This document shows, piece after piece, positions 11,641 through 23,054 of a DNA stretch of 64,000 nucleotides. Both the position numbers and the translations under genes were made by a program. Source of the stretch: Pseudeuparius sepicola. Its lineage: Eukaryota; Arthropoda; Insecta; Coleoptera; Anthribidae. Numbering within the stretch: position 1 is the stretch's first letter; each line of letters starts with the position of its first letter. The notes below the pieces were generated by a model. That model was not told where the DNA came from and made no database searches. It saw only the letters and a program-made list of their open reading frames with translations. The stretch covers positions 1,302,001 to 1,366,000 of the forward strand of contig OY987298.1 in the NCBI GenBank assembly GCA_963920635.1. The letters are read 5' to 3'.

Positions 11641-12208
11641 ATACGTGTATGATCATTTTTTAGATCCAACGAAATGCATTTTACATGTAAAATAAGACCC
11701 AAGCCAAAAATTGATTACTAGGATTTATTTGTGTAAGGTCCAGATATATTTTGGGTATACCAATGCCTTACACCTTACACACTAAAGTTTATTTAGAAAT
11801 ATCGCAGGGTAATTATGTAATGACGTCATTGGTCGGACACTGATGTCATTTTGCCTATGAAAATTATGTTGAATGGGCTGTAGTTCAGTCTTCACTTCAC
11901 CCACTTGGTTGGAGCTTGGCCAAAAGTAGATATTTTTACAAAAATATCAACTTTTGTTCCGCATTTAGAAACGGCTATTAACAATGAATTAAGTGTCTAA
12001 ATTTGTCTGCATTTTTTAAAAATAAATTTAAAATCGGTTGGTAGGTAAGCCGGTATACGCTATGCGATAATATATTTTGGATGGTATGGTTTTTATTTAG
12101 TTTTTCAAGTAGTTTTATCGAACGAAATTAGTACAATAGGAAATATTTTAATTTTTCTCACCCTTCCAACACTACAAAAACTACTACTACTACTAAAACT
12201 ACACTACT

Positions 12209-12665
12209 AAAACGAATAAAATAAGTTTAGGTTTTCGTTAAGATAATAATTACGACAAGTTTTTGCAAATTGAAAAGCTTGTCGCGCCAAATGTTGATGA
12301 AAGTAGGTACCTACCAATTAATTTTATTGGACAGTGATTGGCTGATAAGCAAGTACCTACCTATTTGCCAAAGTATGCATTTTTTCTTTACAATTCGCGC
12401 GACAAGCTTTTCAATTTGCAAAAACTTGTCGCAATTTAGAATCGAATTATCTTAACGAAAACCTAAACTTATTTTATTCGTTTTAGTACATGACTTAAAC
12501 CCCTAAACAAAAGCTTGTTTTTAAAAAGGTTTTTATTATTTTCAATTTTATTTTGTGCTTTTTAGTACCTATTTGATTGCCATGTCAGGAGAGTGGTAAA
12601 GAAATTTAATCCGCCATCTTGGGGTGGCCGCCATATTGGATTTCGTATGAAGTCATTCACCTTAT
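12209..12665 (+). repeat. Foldback element copy 2
   Basis: Arms 12209-12290 and 12395-12484 pair (aacgaataaaataagttta outward, cgcgacaagcttttcaattt inward). They are followed by ttttgtgctttttagtacct and ccgccatcttggggtggccg, as in 14835-15720. It ends soon after gaagtcattcacctt, so only one CCATCTTG unit is kept. Confidence 0.85.
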
Positions 12666-13564
12666 TTTTTTCGAAGTGTTAAAATTTCAAAAACAAATCG
12701 ATTTTTTTATGTTCCAAACAAATAGAAATATTGAAATGAATTATTATATAAAATATGACCAGGTAGATAATATCAGCATTATGTGTTAATTTCGTCATTT
12801 CCATGCAACCAGTGGCGGAAGCATCGAATTTTGTATTATGTTAATTCAACGAAAAATATGATATGGATATGAATGAAACTGACTCATACACAATTAAAAA
12901 TCGACCAATAGTATTTTATATTTGCTCTAAATTTAACTACCTAACTCGAAATATGAAAACTTACTATACTTTATACTTCTATCATACCGTAATAAGGACC
13001 AAATTGTTAGTTTACAGATAAATTTTATTGTTGTTGTCAGAAAAATTATCAATTTCATTAAATTTAGGTACCATAAATATTTGTGCTTCTTGTGAGAAAT
13101 GTAAAAATTACAACAGTTTAGATAAAATTACTACGGATAGCACTGGCATTTTTTTAAAATTTCTCAATTGTATGTAGTATTCAGTGCGTATCACTTTAAT
13201 TTGAAACAATAATTAATAATTTTTTAACGGATTGACCTGAATTTTAAATTAAAAATCAGATCAAGTATGTATTTAACAGTGTCAAACAAGCCGTGTAAAT
13301 AAATTTCAAAAAATATGTTTAATTTAATTTCTACTTATTAGGTATTCTTTTTAATTAAGTAAGTAAATTGCAGTAAATTACTTTAATTTGGAGCATGAAG
13401 TAACAAAAAAAATCTGTTTGGGCGAAAATGTTTTTTCTTTGTTTTAGAATTATTAATATGTTGGGTGAATCAGATGCCAATTCAATCTCCAAAAGAAGAC
13501 ACTATAGTTGAGTATTAGTATTAGTAGGCCATGAAATGGTTTATTTTTTATTTGAAAAGAATTA

Positions 13565-14168
13565 AAAAATTGATTGGTATCCACGTATCCAGGGTCCTCT
13601 TTATTGAAAATACTTTCTAAAATTTAATATTTCTTATGTTTTTTAATAGGCATAAGTTAAAATTGCAGAAAAAAAAATGAAAAAAAAACACCAAGAAAAA
13701 AATCGATTTTTTTCGATTTTTGTATTTTTAATGCGAACGCCCTGTCTAAGGCAGGGCCATGAAATCGTGGGAATTGATGGCTTATGTGAACCCTAATCAA
13801 ACTGCAAAGAAATAATTTTAAAATATCTCTCGGTGTTTGTACAAAGTACTCCGAAAACACGTATTTTTGCTATGTTTGAATCTATTTTGTGAACGCCCTG
13901 TATAAGTTATGACCGTGAAACTTGGTATGTGGGGTTTTCAGGTATGCGACTGTGCTATTCATTTTTTTCCTAAAAAAATGCCTAATGTACTTTTGCAGTT
14001 TTTGGGGGTATAATTTTGATCGTAGTAGGTCATGTAAAAGACGAATCTGAAAAAAATTAGTGTCAAAATGTAGATCTTTCGGAGCACTATATTTAAAAAA
14101 AAAGATTTTGAAAATCGGTCAACCCGTAAAAAAATAATAATTTGTCTCTACTTGAAGTGAAACACTGT
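13565..14168 (+). repeat. Right part of a TA-flanked MITE
   Basis: Matches the right two thirds of the full element at 40507-41445 (tccacgtatccagg, gccctgtctaaggcagg, ggtcaacccgtaaaaaa, ending aagtgaaacactg then TA). The left TIR is missing. It lies about 80 bp from the donor of exon 14247-14346. Confidence 0.8.
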
Positions 14169-14246
14169 ATATAGTAGGTAGATATTGTTCTACATGTTTG
14201 ATTTGACAACAAAAATCAGCATGTTTTCTTTTAATTTTGTACTCAC

Positions 14247-14346
14247 ATTTGGCTATCTTGGGTATTCGATCCTTCACATACATGCAATACAAAAATAATA
14301 AAGAAAGTATAACGATAACAAGCACTAGAGTTACAACCGGTGACAT
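14247..14346 (-). CDS. Variable first exon 1: single-pass TM plus short basic tail
   Basis: Encodes 33 residues plus one base, then GTGAGT donor (AAAT then GTGAGT). Residues 4-22 (VVTLVLVIVILSLLFLYCM) form one hydrophobic helix and the tail YVKDRIPKIAK is basic. By the positive-inside rule the N-terminus is outside and the tail is cytosolic. The leftover T joins CA of exon 10719-10856 to give Ser and the shared PPxY tail, about 137 residues in all. The ATG at 14346 is chosen because it directly precedes the helix. The frame is open further upstream but has no other ATG before the GATA site at 14438. No relative is recognised by name. Confidence 0.8.
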
Positions 14347-14437
14347 TCTCAACGTTTTCGCGGTTACTTTTCGTTTGCTGTATTTTCGTCCCCGCCAGTG
14401 CGAAAATGTTGGCCGCACCGTTGTTTTTTCAAAACAT

Positions 14438-14443
14438 GATAAG
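14438..14443 (-). promoter_or_regulatory. GATA site upstream of variable exon 1
   Basis: CTTATC on the transcribed sense strand (tgataagg on plus), 92 bp 5' of the ATG at 14346. Confidence 0.5.
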
Positions 14444-14834
14444 GATGCGTGATTACCTTATTTTCGGAACTCTCCTAATGACGTTGTTTTTTCGGTGTTT
14501 TAACATCTTCCGTTGACGTAGTTTTTTTGAGAATTTAAGAGGATGCAAAAAACTATGTCCAATCAAAAGAAACTTCCACGGACAATCGCACACTAGCGAA
14601 AATGGTCCAGGAAATGACAATCTTTCTGCACCCAGTAAGACCTTCCTACCATTTATTTTCAAAATTCAAATCCCAGCCGGCTACTATTTCAAGTAGTGTG
14701 CCATGTAATCCCCTCAAAACAGTTGAATGGTCAACAAGACCTGGTGTGCAAAGATTCTATTCAAAAATGTAAGTACAGGATATTTTTCTCTGGACAATGT
14801 GTCTACTTTATAATAAAATATACAATCTGAAATT

Positions 14835-15720
14835 TAATAAAATTGAAAATAAAAAAACCTTTTTAAAAACAAACTTTTATTTAAGCCATGTATTAAAACG
14901 AATAAAATAAGTTTAGGTTTTCGTTAGATAATTCAATTCCAAATTGCGACAAGTTTTTGCGAATTGAAAAGCTTGCCGCGCGAAATATTGATGAAAGTAA
15001 GTACCAATTAATTTTATTTGACAGTGATTGGTTGATAAGCAAGTATGTAACCTATTCGCCAAAGTATGCATTTTTTCTTTACAATTCGCGCGACAAGCTT
15101 TGCAAGAACTTGTCGCAATTTGGAATTGAATTATCTTAACGAAAACCTAAACTTATTTTATTCGTACTTGTACATGGCTTAAATAAAAGCTTGTTTTTAA
15201 AAAGGTTTTTATTTTAAATTTTATTTTGTGCTTTTTAGTACCTATTTGATTCCCATGTCAGGAGGGTGGTAAAGAAATTTAGTCCGCCATATTGGGGGCG
15301 GCCGCCATATTGGATTTCCTAATGAAGTCATTCACCTTATTGTTTTCTACCCGTCGAGCGCTTTCATTTGATTACCATGTCGGATATCAAATAGGTAATC
15401 CGCCATCTTGGAGCTGCGGCCATATTGAATTTAGTGTGATGTCACTAACTTTTTCGTTTTCTACTCTTCGAGCCCTTTTATTTGATACCCTTATTACGGT
15501 GGTTGACAAAAAATACATCATCCGCCATCTTGGAGCGGCGGCCATATTGAAAGTATTACAATATTGAGTATTGCCATTGAATAAGGAATTCGTTAATCAA
15601 TGGTATTGCGCATATTGTATTGTCACCGGAACTAAAGGTGTATGCAAAATTTCAGCTCAACCGGATGTCAGGATGTGGTTCTAATTCAGCTTGCAAGATT
15701 CGAACCACACATACATACTA
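14835..15720 (+). repeat. Foldback element copy 3 with three CCGCCATCTTG units
   Basis: Arms of about 180 bp (14835-15010 and 15085-15222) enclose gacagtgattggttgataag. To the right are three diverged units of about 120 bp beginning near 15283, 15401 and 15520 (ccgccat-attggg/cttgga, gcggccatattg). Then follow tttcagctcaaccgga, a tgcaagattcgaacc block and acatacatac. Same architecture as 3078-4100 and 12209-12665. Confidence 0.85.
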
Positions 15721-15949
15721 ACATTGATTAAGGTCCTTATTCAATGATACCAAAGATATAGGTTGTATATATCTTTGATGATACTAATAGAAGCTTGTAA
15801 AAATAAATCAAAGGAGGACATTTACCTGAATGCAAATTTTATAAAAAAAAACTAAAATATTGTTTGTAGACACAAGGGGAATGGCTGAATGACTCTTTTA
15901 CTTGATATTTTATAAAATTGAATTTATTTTACATTATTTAGAAACATTG

Positions 15950-16205
15950 TTTCAAAAATCCAAGGCAAACTTAACCAGCATAAAATTCGAAAAAAGTCGG
16001 AAATTTCATATGATGTAGAGAAAAACATAAAACATCCACTGTATATTTCTTCTTGCAATTTCGTCCATCAATACTTTGGGTAGTTCTGTTAATTCTTCAA
16101 CCATTTTGAAATAATTCCATGGCATACTTGAGTCGCCAGGTGCCTTTATAGTAGAACATAACGCTGTGGTATCAGATTTTAAATAAAAAATCGCTAAATG
16201 GACCA
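15950..16205 (-). repeat. Fragment of the agcgttaatcagga MITE family
   Basis: Inverted match to the centre of the element at 21811-22579 (catggaattatttcaaaa, gaagaattaacag, aatcgctaaatgg). Related fragments lie at 14690-14800, 34715-35445 and 58320-58860. Two GATAAG sites lie at 16231-16250 just beyond it, with MFGDFDTWS before the repeat boundary; a lost first exon here is possible but unsupported. Confidence 0.65.
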
Positions 16206-16478
16206 AGTATCAAAATCGCCAAACATCTGTGTGATAAGACTGGATAAGACAATCAAATAAAAACAACTAATTTTGGACCCAAGTTTTTCAACTCCGATAA
16301 AAATAAGCTGCTGTTCGTTTGTTGACTTACTATAATTTATTCACTACCGAATGTACACATCCCGTACCTCTATCTATTTTTAAACAGAAATAATTAGAAA
16401 GCAAAACACACCCGAAATATTATTGCGACGCTGCTTTTTGTAGACCCATGCCGAAAACAAAACTCCGTTTTTACTCAC

Positions 16479-16602
16479 TAAAAATTCCTTTTGTGGCCCT
16501 TAGATATCCGAGGTACTTCTCCCTCACTTTGATGCGCCACTGGATGAACAGATAAAGCAAGAACACCAACACCAAAATCACTATGAAAACTTCCACCTGC
16601 AT
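16479..16602 (-). CDS. Variable first exon 2: single-pass TM plus basic tail
   Basis: Encodes 41 residues plus one base (A), then GTGAGT donor. Residues 4-20 (EVFIVILVLVFLLYLFI) form the membrane helix. The tail runs QWRIKVREKYLGYLRATKG and F, and carries eight Lys/Arg. Only MQV precedes the helix, so there is no cleavable signal peptide; this is a signal-anchor of Nout/Cin type. The leftover A plus CA of the shared exon gives Thr. The exon lies 2.2 kb upstream of variable exon 1 with unrelated flanks. A gtt microsatellite (aacaacaac on sense) precedes the ATG. Confidence 0.87.
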
Positions 16603-16742
16603 TGTTTGTTGTTGTTGTTGTTATTAAACGATTATTATTAGCTATTGCGTATTTGGTCGCGTGCGCAGTTAGTACCTATGTGGTCTTCCATGCGGACAGT
16701 TACTCAATGAGATCTCCGAGCGTAAATTGTTTGTTTTTAACC

Positions 16743-16748
16743 GATAAG
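16743..16748 (-). promoter_or_regulatory. GATA site upstream of variable exon 2
   Basis: CTTATC on the sense strand (ccgataaggagg on plus), 141 bp 5' of the ATG at 16602. Confidence 0.5.
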
Positions 16749-16859
16749 GAGGAAATAACGTGTTTTTGCTTCAAAATTAATTCGAATTTTAATGTAACAA
16801 AAGTTTTTACAGTTGTTTGGATATTGTCTGTCCGGAAAGTAGTGTTGTGTAATCAATAG

Positions 16860-17690
16860 GATTTCTTTATTTGCGTTATTTGAATCTGCAAAAACACAAT
16901 CAGTTTTCGTATAATGATTTGTAAATAAAAGAGGTAAACAAAGTGAATAAAATTTTCAAAGAATTTGGTACCTACTCATCTTCAAGCTACATTCAGAAAA
17001 TTGGCAAGTAGTCAAGTCAAGTTTTAATAAAAGAAATCGTTATTTTTTGCGTTAACCTGTATATTTCTTTTGTTCTTTAGAATTCATAAAACAAAACGTA
17101 TGTATTGTATAATAATAAGTAGGTACCTACCTAGATAGAAACCAATTTGGGCTGTTAAATGTTTCAACTCTTTAATTCTTATTAACCTTGTGACTCCAGT
17201 TTGTGATATTATAGTGTTAATTTGTATGCAGAAATACAGAGGTCGTCATAAAAGTAGGTGGTATGTAAATTTTCCCTTAGATATGGTAGATATAAAACTT
17301 TATGTATTTGTTCGTTTTTAATTTTCAGATATTAAATTCATGATCAATTTCAAAAAAATTCCAATAATATAATATTTAATATGGACTATTTTCTATTTTA
17401 TTCACAATTAAATACAGGGTGGTTCACTTTTAAAAAAAAAAAAATTACAAGAAGTAATAGTAATATTAATATTTGTAATAAAGCAAGTTACAGTTTCAAT
17501 TGTTTTCAATCCAAATGCAAATTTGGTACAGAACGATCGGCCATACCGTTGGCCATAAAAATTTATATCTATACTATGAACAGAAATAATATTTAGTCGA
17601 TACTTTCTTGAAAAAAGATGTTATCCTTCGTATTTGAAGGAATCAATTTAGGAACTGCTCTTCCTGCAATATTTTTTATATAAATATTTT
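16860..17690. other. Spacer between variable exons 2 and 3
   Basis: AT-rich with no recognisable gene. The only repeat hints are short attataatatttaa-type runs and an acagggtggttcactttt fragment near 17414, a MITE end without a partner. Confidence 0.5.
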
Positions 17691-17692
17691 AC

Positions 17693-17792
17693 CTTGGTTA
17701 GTCTTATCTCTTCCTGAAGAACACACTGAATAAAAAGCATAAAGAGCGATGTACAATCCAACACTTAAGATACAAATAGTCAAAGGATCCAT
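17693..17792 (-). CDS. Variable first exon 3: single-pass TM, short tail
   Basis: Encodes 33 residues plus one base (G), then GTAAAA, a weaker donor than its siblings. Residues 4-24 (LTICILSVGLYIALYAFYSVC) span the membrane; the tail SSGRDKTNQ is short and polar. The leftover G plus CA gives Ala at the junction with exon 10719-10856. Same length as variable exon 1, although the sequence is not alike. A CTTATC site lies 120-125 bp upstream. Confidence 0.8.
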
Positions 17793-17911
17793 TTGGAATA
17801 TATCGCACTGAGACCTGAGACAGAGAGATTCTAGCATTCAAGACTAAATCTGTGTCGAATGATATTACTTTTTTCATGGCAGGTAGATATATAGGATAAA
17901 ACATAAGATAT

Positions 17912-17917
17912 CTTATC
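17912..17917 (+). promoter_or_regulatory. GATA palindrome upstream of variable exon 3
   Basis: ataagatatcttatc at about 17903-17917 offers GATA cores on both strands, 120 bp 5' of the ATG at 17792. Confidence 0.5.
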
Positions 17918-18333
17918 ACATCCGGCTTCTATTTTCTGTGGCCCAGTCTAAAAAATAAGCTGGAGTGGATCTGGACGATTTAGTTTGTGACAAATAGGTT
18001 GTAGTATCTTGTATCACATTTGCGTATCTACATAAGGAAATGTGGAAGGTCAAAGTAATCCTTTGTGTAAATATCCATGGTTTTGATTAGGGAATCCATA
18101 AAAGGATTTCGCAGTGGATTCTATTTTTAGAATGTTTCATTAGATCAGAAGAGGCGAAAGAGAAATTACAGTTTTGGACTAAGTGTCATTTTGTAAAAAA
18201 ATTAGGCTCTTTTTTCCTATACATATTCTTCTTTAAGACGTCACTGATTTGCTGAAATAACCTCAATATCTGCTTAATTATTCAGTGTGTACCTATAATT
18301 TATCAATCCAACTACAAGAATTATAAATATTTC

Positions 18334-18862
18334 TCCTTGCAAGTTCTTATTATGAAAATGCTGAAAAAAGGATGGCATACCTTTCGAGCATGTCCAAGTA
18401 CACTTTACATCGAATAACTCGTTTACATGATTAAATAACATTCAATTTAAACAGTACTTGGACATGCGCGAAAGGTATGCCATCCTTTTTTCAGCATTTT
18501 CAGAATAAGAACTTGCACACTTCTCATTGGCAGCCTGTTCAGAGACGTGGAAAAATTAATTATTAAAATACAAGATCACGTGGCAATAATAGCCCTTTGG
18601 ACCCACCCTAACGGTATGCCTACGGTTTTCCGAGGAATTTTCTATTTGAACTTCATTATAAAACACATGGCAGCCTGTATAAAATCATATCAAAACGCAT
18701 ATTTTTCGAATAATTGAAAACTCAGTTTTTCACATGAAGAACCCAGGATGACTCTCTGGTTCATACCTTATTATTGTGAGAATATGTGCCACATAATGCC
18801 CTTTGCAAGGCATACTGAGTAAAATCACGTCCAAAAATCTGTCACTATCTCCCGGTCTATTA
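18334..18862. repeat. Half copy of the 9843-10665 MITE
   Basis: Matches 10130-10665 (gatggcatacctt, ggtatgccatccttt inner hairpin, then cagcctgttcagag to actatctcccggtcta). The other half is missing. Confidence 0.8.
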
Positions 18863-18869
18863 ACTAGCC

Positions 18870-19725
18870 ATATATAAATTTAATTACCATGCTTAAAAGT
18901 TAAAGTCCATTTGACAGCTGTCATCTAGGTTGAGCTTTCGGTTCTGAATATGCTTTTTGTGCTAATAGATATTTAACGATTAATGTGTTAATTTCTAGTC
19001 CTATATTAAATTTGGTAATGTGAAGATGTTATCGGGTTATCAGTTTTAGCAGCGTAACTAGGATGTAACTAAGCGAGTCTCATCGCTGAAATCATCACCT
19101 GACTGATTAATATTTCAAAAAGCATGTCATTTCATTGGTTCATATCGGCAGGCATTGAATTCTCATTGTAAGATAACCTTGTACAAAATTTCTCAGCTGT
19201 AAATGAATCGACGATCACAGAAATAAATTTTAGGCTAACCGAGCGGCTACATGTTACACTATGAATTAAATCAATGACGCCAGAGGTTTCTTTAAATGGA
19301 GTTTTAACAAGAAAAACGCCGAAACTTAAAGCGAAACAGAAAATTTGAAAGCTACTTTACTGGTCTGACAAAAAAACTATATGGCCGTCCGTCCCTGCTT
19401 TTAAACGCAAGTGGATATTATTTAATCTATTTCAGACTTGTTTGTGGGTTGTCTGGAAAATTTTTGATAACGTACATAGAGATACCGATTAGGTACTATT
19501 AAAGGTAAGTACATACCTTCATATAACATAATATCATTATTATTTGATTTGCACTTGTTGAAAATCCGTTATAAACTCATATATAACTCAGTTATTTTCT
19601 ATTTAAATTTGCTAGACTAACAATAATTATTATTATATTCACAGGTAAAACTACATTTTTAGAAAGTAATAAGGATTACAGGGTATTCTGTTGTAAATGT
19701 CAAAAAAGCGTAGGTACGTCATTGC
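18870..19725. other. Spacer without recognisable gene
   Basis: No TM-type exon, no long frame and no clear repeat. An acceptor-like ctatttcag at 19435 and a gtaagt at 19504 bracket a 70-base stretch, but all three frames contain stops. Confidence 0.5.
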
Positions 19726-19814
19726 CTACGGTCGCGAGGCAACGATAATAAAGACAGGCCATGGCGCTAACGCATAATCGCGTAGTCACGTGACCAACTT
19801 AGTCCTATACCCCG

Positions 19815-20431
19815 ATTACTGTAAGAAGTCCCGATTTTGTCAGATTCTCCACAAACTCCCTAGGAGTTTTCTGTTAACCATGGGTATAACATTGGTATAT
19901 GTGTCTCAACCAGTTAATAACGTCACTCATTGATTTATAATGGGAAAAGTTACCCAAGTGATACGAAAAAAAGAACATAATAAAATAAAAACCCTATTGT
20001 AATCACGATTATACCGCTATAAATAAAAATAACTATGACTACAACTCATTTTAATAATAATTTCAAACGTCATGGAAACACTTTTCATTTTGGTATTTTG
20101 GTAAAATCAGCTGCTTTTGGCAGCGTCAATGTGCGGACTCAGGTAAATTTAGCTTTGGTGTGTCAAAGTGACAGTGAAGGTTTTCCAGATCGTTCAAACT
20201 GGTTCAAACATTCGGCAGTGAAAATATTCGAGGGTTTTCTACGTTTCGTGAGTTTTACCGTTATCTGTGTTGTTCTGGTTCTTGTTACTTTTCGTGTTGT
20301 TAGTGCAAATGGGCTCGTTACTGACCTGAACTTATGACCCGGTTGCATTTTTTGCTGCATTGATGCCAACTTAGGATATCGAAATTACCAATTGACAGTC
20401 CCGGTAAGGACTTCTTAAACTAATTTGACTA
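19815..20431 (+). mobile_element. Nested 0.6-kb insertion in the THAP element
   Basis: Absent from the second THAP element, where tcctatataatgaaaggcat is continuous. Its ends are roughly inverted (gtaagaagtcccg near 19830 and cccggtaaggacttctt near 20400), with CTATA on both sides as a possible target duplication. It contains a 100-residue plus-strand frame (20035-20337) with a hydrophobic stretch. I see no reason to call that frame a gene. Confidence 0.65.
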
Positions 20432-20558
20432 TATATAATAAAAGGCATTTTTGGAGATAAGTAGAGAAAACAAATTTCGTAACAATTTGGCGAGTTTTCT
20501 TTCATCTATTGTATTATTGGTAATGTGCATCCTTCTCTAATTGTTTTTTTTTTAATTT

Positions 20559-20855
20559 TCAACCTGCCTCAGCTGTTTTGGACTGCACTCAAATATTTTG
20601 GCACATTCTCAAAAATTGTTGGGACAGCACCTTCCTTTAGCTTAGGTGATATTCTCTACAGGTATTTTCCTCCCACAACACATTTGTCCACTTTAATTGT
20701 TTCACTTTCTTGAAAATGTGTTAGCCACACATACTTAAGGTTTTTTTAGAAATTAAATCTCAGTTGGAATTTGACGAATCCATTTTTGGCGCAAATTTTC
20801 ATCCCGAGGCAAAGCAAATGTTGTTATGGTGACATTTTCTTCCTGGCTTTTGTAA
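20559..20855 (-). pseudogene. THAP zinc-finger domain relic
   Basis: Reading the minus strand, the peptide order matches a THAP domain: TTFALPRDENLRQKWIRQIP (helix side), then VC..THF (third Cys and His ligands), then the AVPTIF-type box (here degraded; VPTIFENVPKYLSAVPF in the sister copy). At least one stop after IPTEI and a one-base shift near the Cys-His pair break the frame. The first CxxC pair is not clear. THAP domains bind DNA in transposases and in genes domesticated from them. Not functional as it stands. Confidence 0.7.
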
Positions 20856-20856
20856 T

Positions 20857-21069
20857 ATGTATAAATATAATATAAACAGATGCAATATTTGTTATTTAGG
20901 ATATTTTTTACGAAACAAAAATGAAAACTCGCCTCAGTATACTGTAAATATTTACGAGGCCCCAGTTGATCGGCAGCGTGAAAGGCCGAATAGGAACCGT
21001 ATCAGGGCGTGGGTCGACAACGAAAATCCTCGAGTACGTTACAACACTGATTTATTTCGCACAAGGTGA
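20857..21069 (+). CDS. 70-residue ORF conserved in both THAP elements
   Basis: MYKYNINRCNI... to ...YNTDLFRTR, then TGA. The sister copy at 54783-54995 (minus) has the same length and frame with about four substitutions. The C-terminal half is Arg/Asn-rich (RQRERPNRNRIRAW). It runs divergently from the THAP relic. Shared length may show constraint or simply recent duplication. No family recognised; it could be the end of a captured exon or of an LTR-like segment. Confidence 0.35.
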   Translation: MYKYNINRCNICYLGYFLRNKNENSPQYTVNIYEAPVDRQRERPNRNRIRAWVDNENPRVRYNTDLFRTR

Positions 21070-21810
21070 TTGGTGAATACAAAATACACAAACCCGAACG
21101 TGGTCAACGGGAACGGCTTCCAGCCACCCGGACCGTCTGAACTCGCGGATCTCCCGTAAGCAGTTTACCCGACTGTGTCTCAGGCTCCACTGTCCATTCC
21201 GGGGGGAAAATTCCCCTTACAGCGCTCACGCGTCGGCGCGAGCGGCACCAATACTCCTGGACGGCACGGCTCCCACCCAGAGGCCATAATAACTCCTGGG
21301 CGGTTCCCCTCCGCCAGGACACACGCGCACTAGACACAAACTTGTTTCTAAAATATAAACTAAGACGTTTAAAAACACTTTAAACATTTGAAACTTCTCA
21401 AAACCAAGCTGCCGCTTTTCAGATTAAGATGGTCACGTGATTTTTGTGCGCCATAGCCTGTCTTTATCGTAGGCCTCGCGACGGTCGCTTTAAGTTTTAA
21501 GATATTAGAAAGAAACAAAAAGGAAAAAACTGTCAAAGTCAAAAAAACATGTCAAGATGACTTAAAAATGCTGACAAAAATATTGTAATAATTTTTTAAG
21601 GCATTAGGAGAGTGTCTTTGCAAGATATTTAAAATTAAAGAAAAAATCAATTAAAAATACTCTTAATCTTAAATATGAAGAGAGCATATTGTTCATTGCA
21701 AAACTTTTAATTAACTTGACGTAACTAATCAAAACTGAAGTGGCTCATATTTAATTGTTGATTTGATTGCAGATTGCACCATGACAATGCACATTTTTCC
21801 CATCAACATA

Positions 21811-22579
21811 CAGGGTGTCTACTTTTAAGTGTATACAAATCGATAAAAAATATATTTTGTGAGATATTTTCAAAAACCTTTTTTTGTTCGAAAGGTCTTC
21901 AAAAAACGCTTCTTTTGATGTTTTTACTTTTGTCAAAATGCAAATCCAGGGACAGCTACGATTTTTTTTATACCCCGATTTTCACAAAACCAATTAGCAA
22001 TATTTTTATTTAAAATCTGACACAACAGCGTTAATCAGGACACCCCAAACCCCCATATACTAAATTTGAACAAAAAATGTAGAGGGTGTTCGGTTCTACA
22101 CCGTGTTAAAGTTGAGCAAAATAGGGACTTCAAAGGCACCTGGCGAGTCAAGCGTGCCATGGAATTATTTCAAAACAGTGGAAGAATTAACAGGACCACC
22201 CAAAGTGTTGATGGAAGAAATTGCAAGAAGAAATATATAGGATGTTTTTCTCTACAGCGTCTCAAATTTCCGATTTTTTTCGAATTTTATGCTGGTCAAG
22301 TTTGCCTTGGATTATTGTTAAAATTTAGTATATGGGGGTTTTGGGGTGTCCTGATTATCGCTGTTGTGTCACATTTTAAATAAAAAAATCGCTAAATGGT
22401 TTTTGTGAAAATCGGGGTATAAAAAAAATCGTAGCCGTCCCTGGATTTGCATTTTGACAAAAGTAAAAACTTGAAAAGAAGCGTTTTTTTGAAGACCTTT
22501 CGAACAAAAAAGGTTTTTGAAAATATCTCACAAAATACGTATTTTATCGATTTGTATACACTTAAAAGTAGACACCCTG
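21811..22579. mobile_element. Palindromic MITE, TA target duplication
   Basis: Starts TA-CAGGGTGTCTAC and ends GTAGACACCCTG-TA. The arms (cttttaagtgtatacaaatc, gaaaggtcttcaaaaaa, aatccagggacgg-type block) are near-perfect reverse complements for over 200 bp. The centre holds gccatggaattatttcaaaa, shared with scattered fragments. TA duplication fits the Tc1/mariner superfamily. No transposase. Confidence 0.9.
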
Positions 22580-22944
22580 TAAATACCACTTTTGTCACAG
22601 TGCTCGAAAGCCCTATTTTATCTGAACATTTTTTTATTAAACCTATTTTTTAAATTTTCTTCCAAAAAAAGTTATTCTTCAAAACCACTTTAAAATATTA
22701 ATTTTTGTTGACCGCTGTATAAACTCCTGGCCAAATTTAAATATTTACAATAAAAACACCAAATAAAACTAAGTTCAATTAAAATGATAATGAACACCTA
22801 CAAATTAGTCAAACATGACCTTAATTTGTCTTAATGTTTCAGTTTTTGCTGAAAATGCATAAATAAGCTAGCATAAATAAAATTAAAAAAAAAAGAAAAA
22901 AATCAGCAAAACAGAATAAATAAATGATCTGGGTCACCACTAAT

Positions 22945-23037
22945 ACCGTGTAGGCCCTCCTCTACTTCTTATAACTGCATTCATGCGTCGAGGCATGCTT
23001 GATATCAAATGTTCATACTTCTCCACACCAAAACTTT
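22945..23037 (-). pseudogene. Tc1-type transposase C-terminal relic
   Basis: The minus strand reads KYEHLISSMPRRMNAVIRSR then GGPTRY and a stop. This is the typical last segment of Tc1-family transposases (SMPRR..AVI...G..TRY). Nothing upstream of it is recognisable; the sequence runs straight into Penelope-type DNA at 23040. Confidence 0.65.
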
Positions 23038-23054
23038 GTTTTTTGCACTCGACG

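Larger units (their letters stand above)
19730..21483 (-). mobile_element. THAP-domain DNA transposon, copy 1
   Basis: Terminal inverted repeats based on gtcgcgaggc, cgataaagacaggc and atggcgc lie at 19730-19785 and 21425-21483. The interior holds a decayed THAP-domain gene (20559-20855, minus), a short conserved ORF (20857-21069, plus) and a GC-rich 250-bp block (21100-21340). The same element, inverted and without the nested insert, is at 54283-55507. THAP domains occur in P-element and related transposases, so a P-like or THAP-type origin is plausible. No catalytic domain is left. Confidence 0.8.

Noticed and set aside
16006..16206. 66-residue minus frame beside two GATAAG sites
   Set aside because: It is the dispersed agcgttaatcagga MITE read in one frame.
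20035..20337. 100-residue plus-strand frame with a hydrophobic stretch (VICVVLVLVTF)
   Set aside because: Wrong strand for the variable exons, no phase-1 donor, no GATA site, and it lies in an insertion nested in a transposon.
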